Assembly: GCA_035293805.1 (NCBI GenBank)
Contig: DATGMD010000031.1
Coordinates: 1 to 64,000 of the forward strand
Length of the DNA: 64,000 nucleotides
Direction of reading: 5' to 3'
Source: JAJPHF01 sp035293805
GTDB taxonomy: Bacteria; Chloroflexota; UBA6077; JAJPHF01
The notes beneath the pieces were generated by a model. It was not told the origin of the DNA and made no database searches. It was given only the letters and a program-made list of their open reading frames with translations. Each line of letters starts with the position of its first letter. Within the stretch, counting starts at the first letter, position 1. Below, one piece after another: positions 63,718-64,000 of the stretch. The translations under genes were made by a program, and so were the position numbers.

Positions 63718-64000
63718 CTAGCGGCCCGCGAGGAAGTGCGTCACGTCGCCGTCCTGCATGGCGTAGTCCTTGCCCACCTGGCGGAGGGCGCCCGCGGTGC
63801 GCGCCGCCGCCCAGGTCCCTAGCCGCACGAGGTCGTCGTAGGGCACGATCTCGGCGCGGATGAAGGCTTTCTGGAAGTCGCTGTGGATGGTGCCCGCCGC
63901 CTCCGGCGCCAGCGTGCCGCGCGGCACCGGCCAGGCGCGCACCTCGTCCTCGCCGGCCGTCAGGAACGAGACGAGCCCCGCCACCTGGTACATCTCCGCC
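63718..64000 (-). CDS. ychF: Redox-regulated ATPase YchF, C-terminal part, runs off the right edge
   Basis: Partial gene; the frame is open to the window end. The visible peptide is the C-terminal TGS-like domain of YchF: SFLTAGEDEVRAWPVPRGT, then APEAAGTIHSDFQKAFIRAE, VPYDDLVRLG and GKDYAMQDGDVTHFL, closely matching the family's conserved end (FxTAG..EVRAW, AAGxIHxDFxxxFIRAE, KDYxxQDGDVxHF). YchF/OLA1 is an Obg-family ATPase linked to ribosomes and oxidative-stress control. Its G domain lies beyond the edge. Confidence 0.92.
   Translation of the reverse strand, partial: AEMYQVAGLVSFLTAGEDEVRAWPVPRGTLAPEAAGTIHSDFQKAFIRAEIVPYDDLVRLGTWAAARTAGALRQVGKDYAMQDGDVTHFLAGR

Overview
The window is very GC-rich and gene-dense. 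Its content looks like a member of the Chloroflexota or a similar deep-branching, GC-rich soil or hot-environment bacterium: PF04909 amidohydrolases, a bicupin, an LLM F420-type oxidoreductase, orphan lipoprotein substrate-binding proteins, an EspR-like XRE regulator with PspA and flotillin, and dispersed CCCTCTCCC/GGGAGAGGG palindromic repeats. The taxonomic call is inference from gene content only. No rRNA, tRNA or CRISPR array was found.

Layout. 1-1976: the edge of a mobile element on the minus strand, with an XRE repressor, a frameshifted ImmA/IrrE-type metallopeptidase, two small ORFs and the start of a prim-pol replication protein that runs off the left edge. 2062-8129: dnaN, a secreted protein, a bicupin, an NlpC/P60 hydrolase and an amidohydrolase. 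8326-10774: a parA-parB partition operon flanked by two copies of the palindrome TATACCCGGGTATA; parB carries a translated palindromic repeat pair. 10855-16065: two amidohydrolases, small hypotheticals, and a coupled FAD monooxygenase plus heme-oxygenase-like oxidase pair. 16284-20478: a receiver protein, glyA and a repeat-built surface protein with a PEP-CTERM-like tail. 20738-28708: a peptidase T-like enzyme, SDR and LLM oxidoreductases, a lipoprotein SBP, and a D-glutamate-cyclase-like/pxpA/pxpBC operon. 29031-42291: secreted hydrolases, an ABC exporter with an unusual NBD insert, an excisionase-like/PIN toxin-antitoxin pair, a VanY peptidase, a kelch lipoprotein and a second orphan SBP.

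42521-46604 is a compact envelope-stress module: a strong promoter overlapped by a perfect 14-bp inverted-repeat operator, then NfeD, flotillin, an XRE regulator, a short PspA-like coiled-coil protein and PspA. 46605-48715 is mostly non-coding, with a decayed subtilase fragment and an orphan LuxR-type response regulator followed by two tandem palindromes. 48859-57802 holds secreted hydrolases, a lytic amidase/M16 pair and a beta-propeller lipoprotein.

57833-62881 (minus strand) is a divalent-metal module: a DUF1360 membrane protein, an Nramp relative lacking the usual metal-binding signatures, MgtE, and a soluble PRC-barrel/MgtE-N/CBS protein. It sits behind a roughly 260-nt leader with an intrinsic terminator and a 10-nt segment perfectly complementary to the ribosome-binding region, so it is a good candidate for a metal-responsive riboregulator. 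The window ends with an RNase Z-like MBL hydrolase and the 3' end of ychF.
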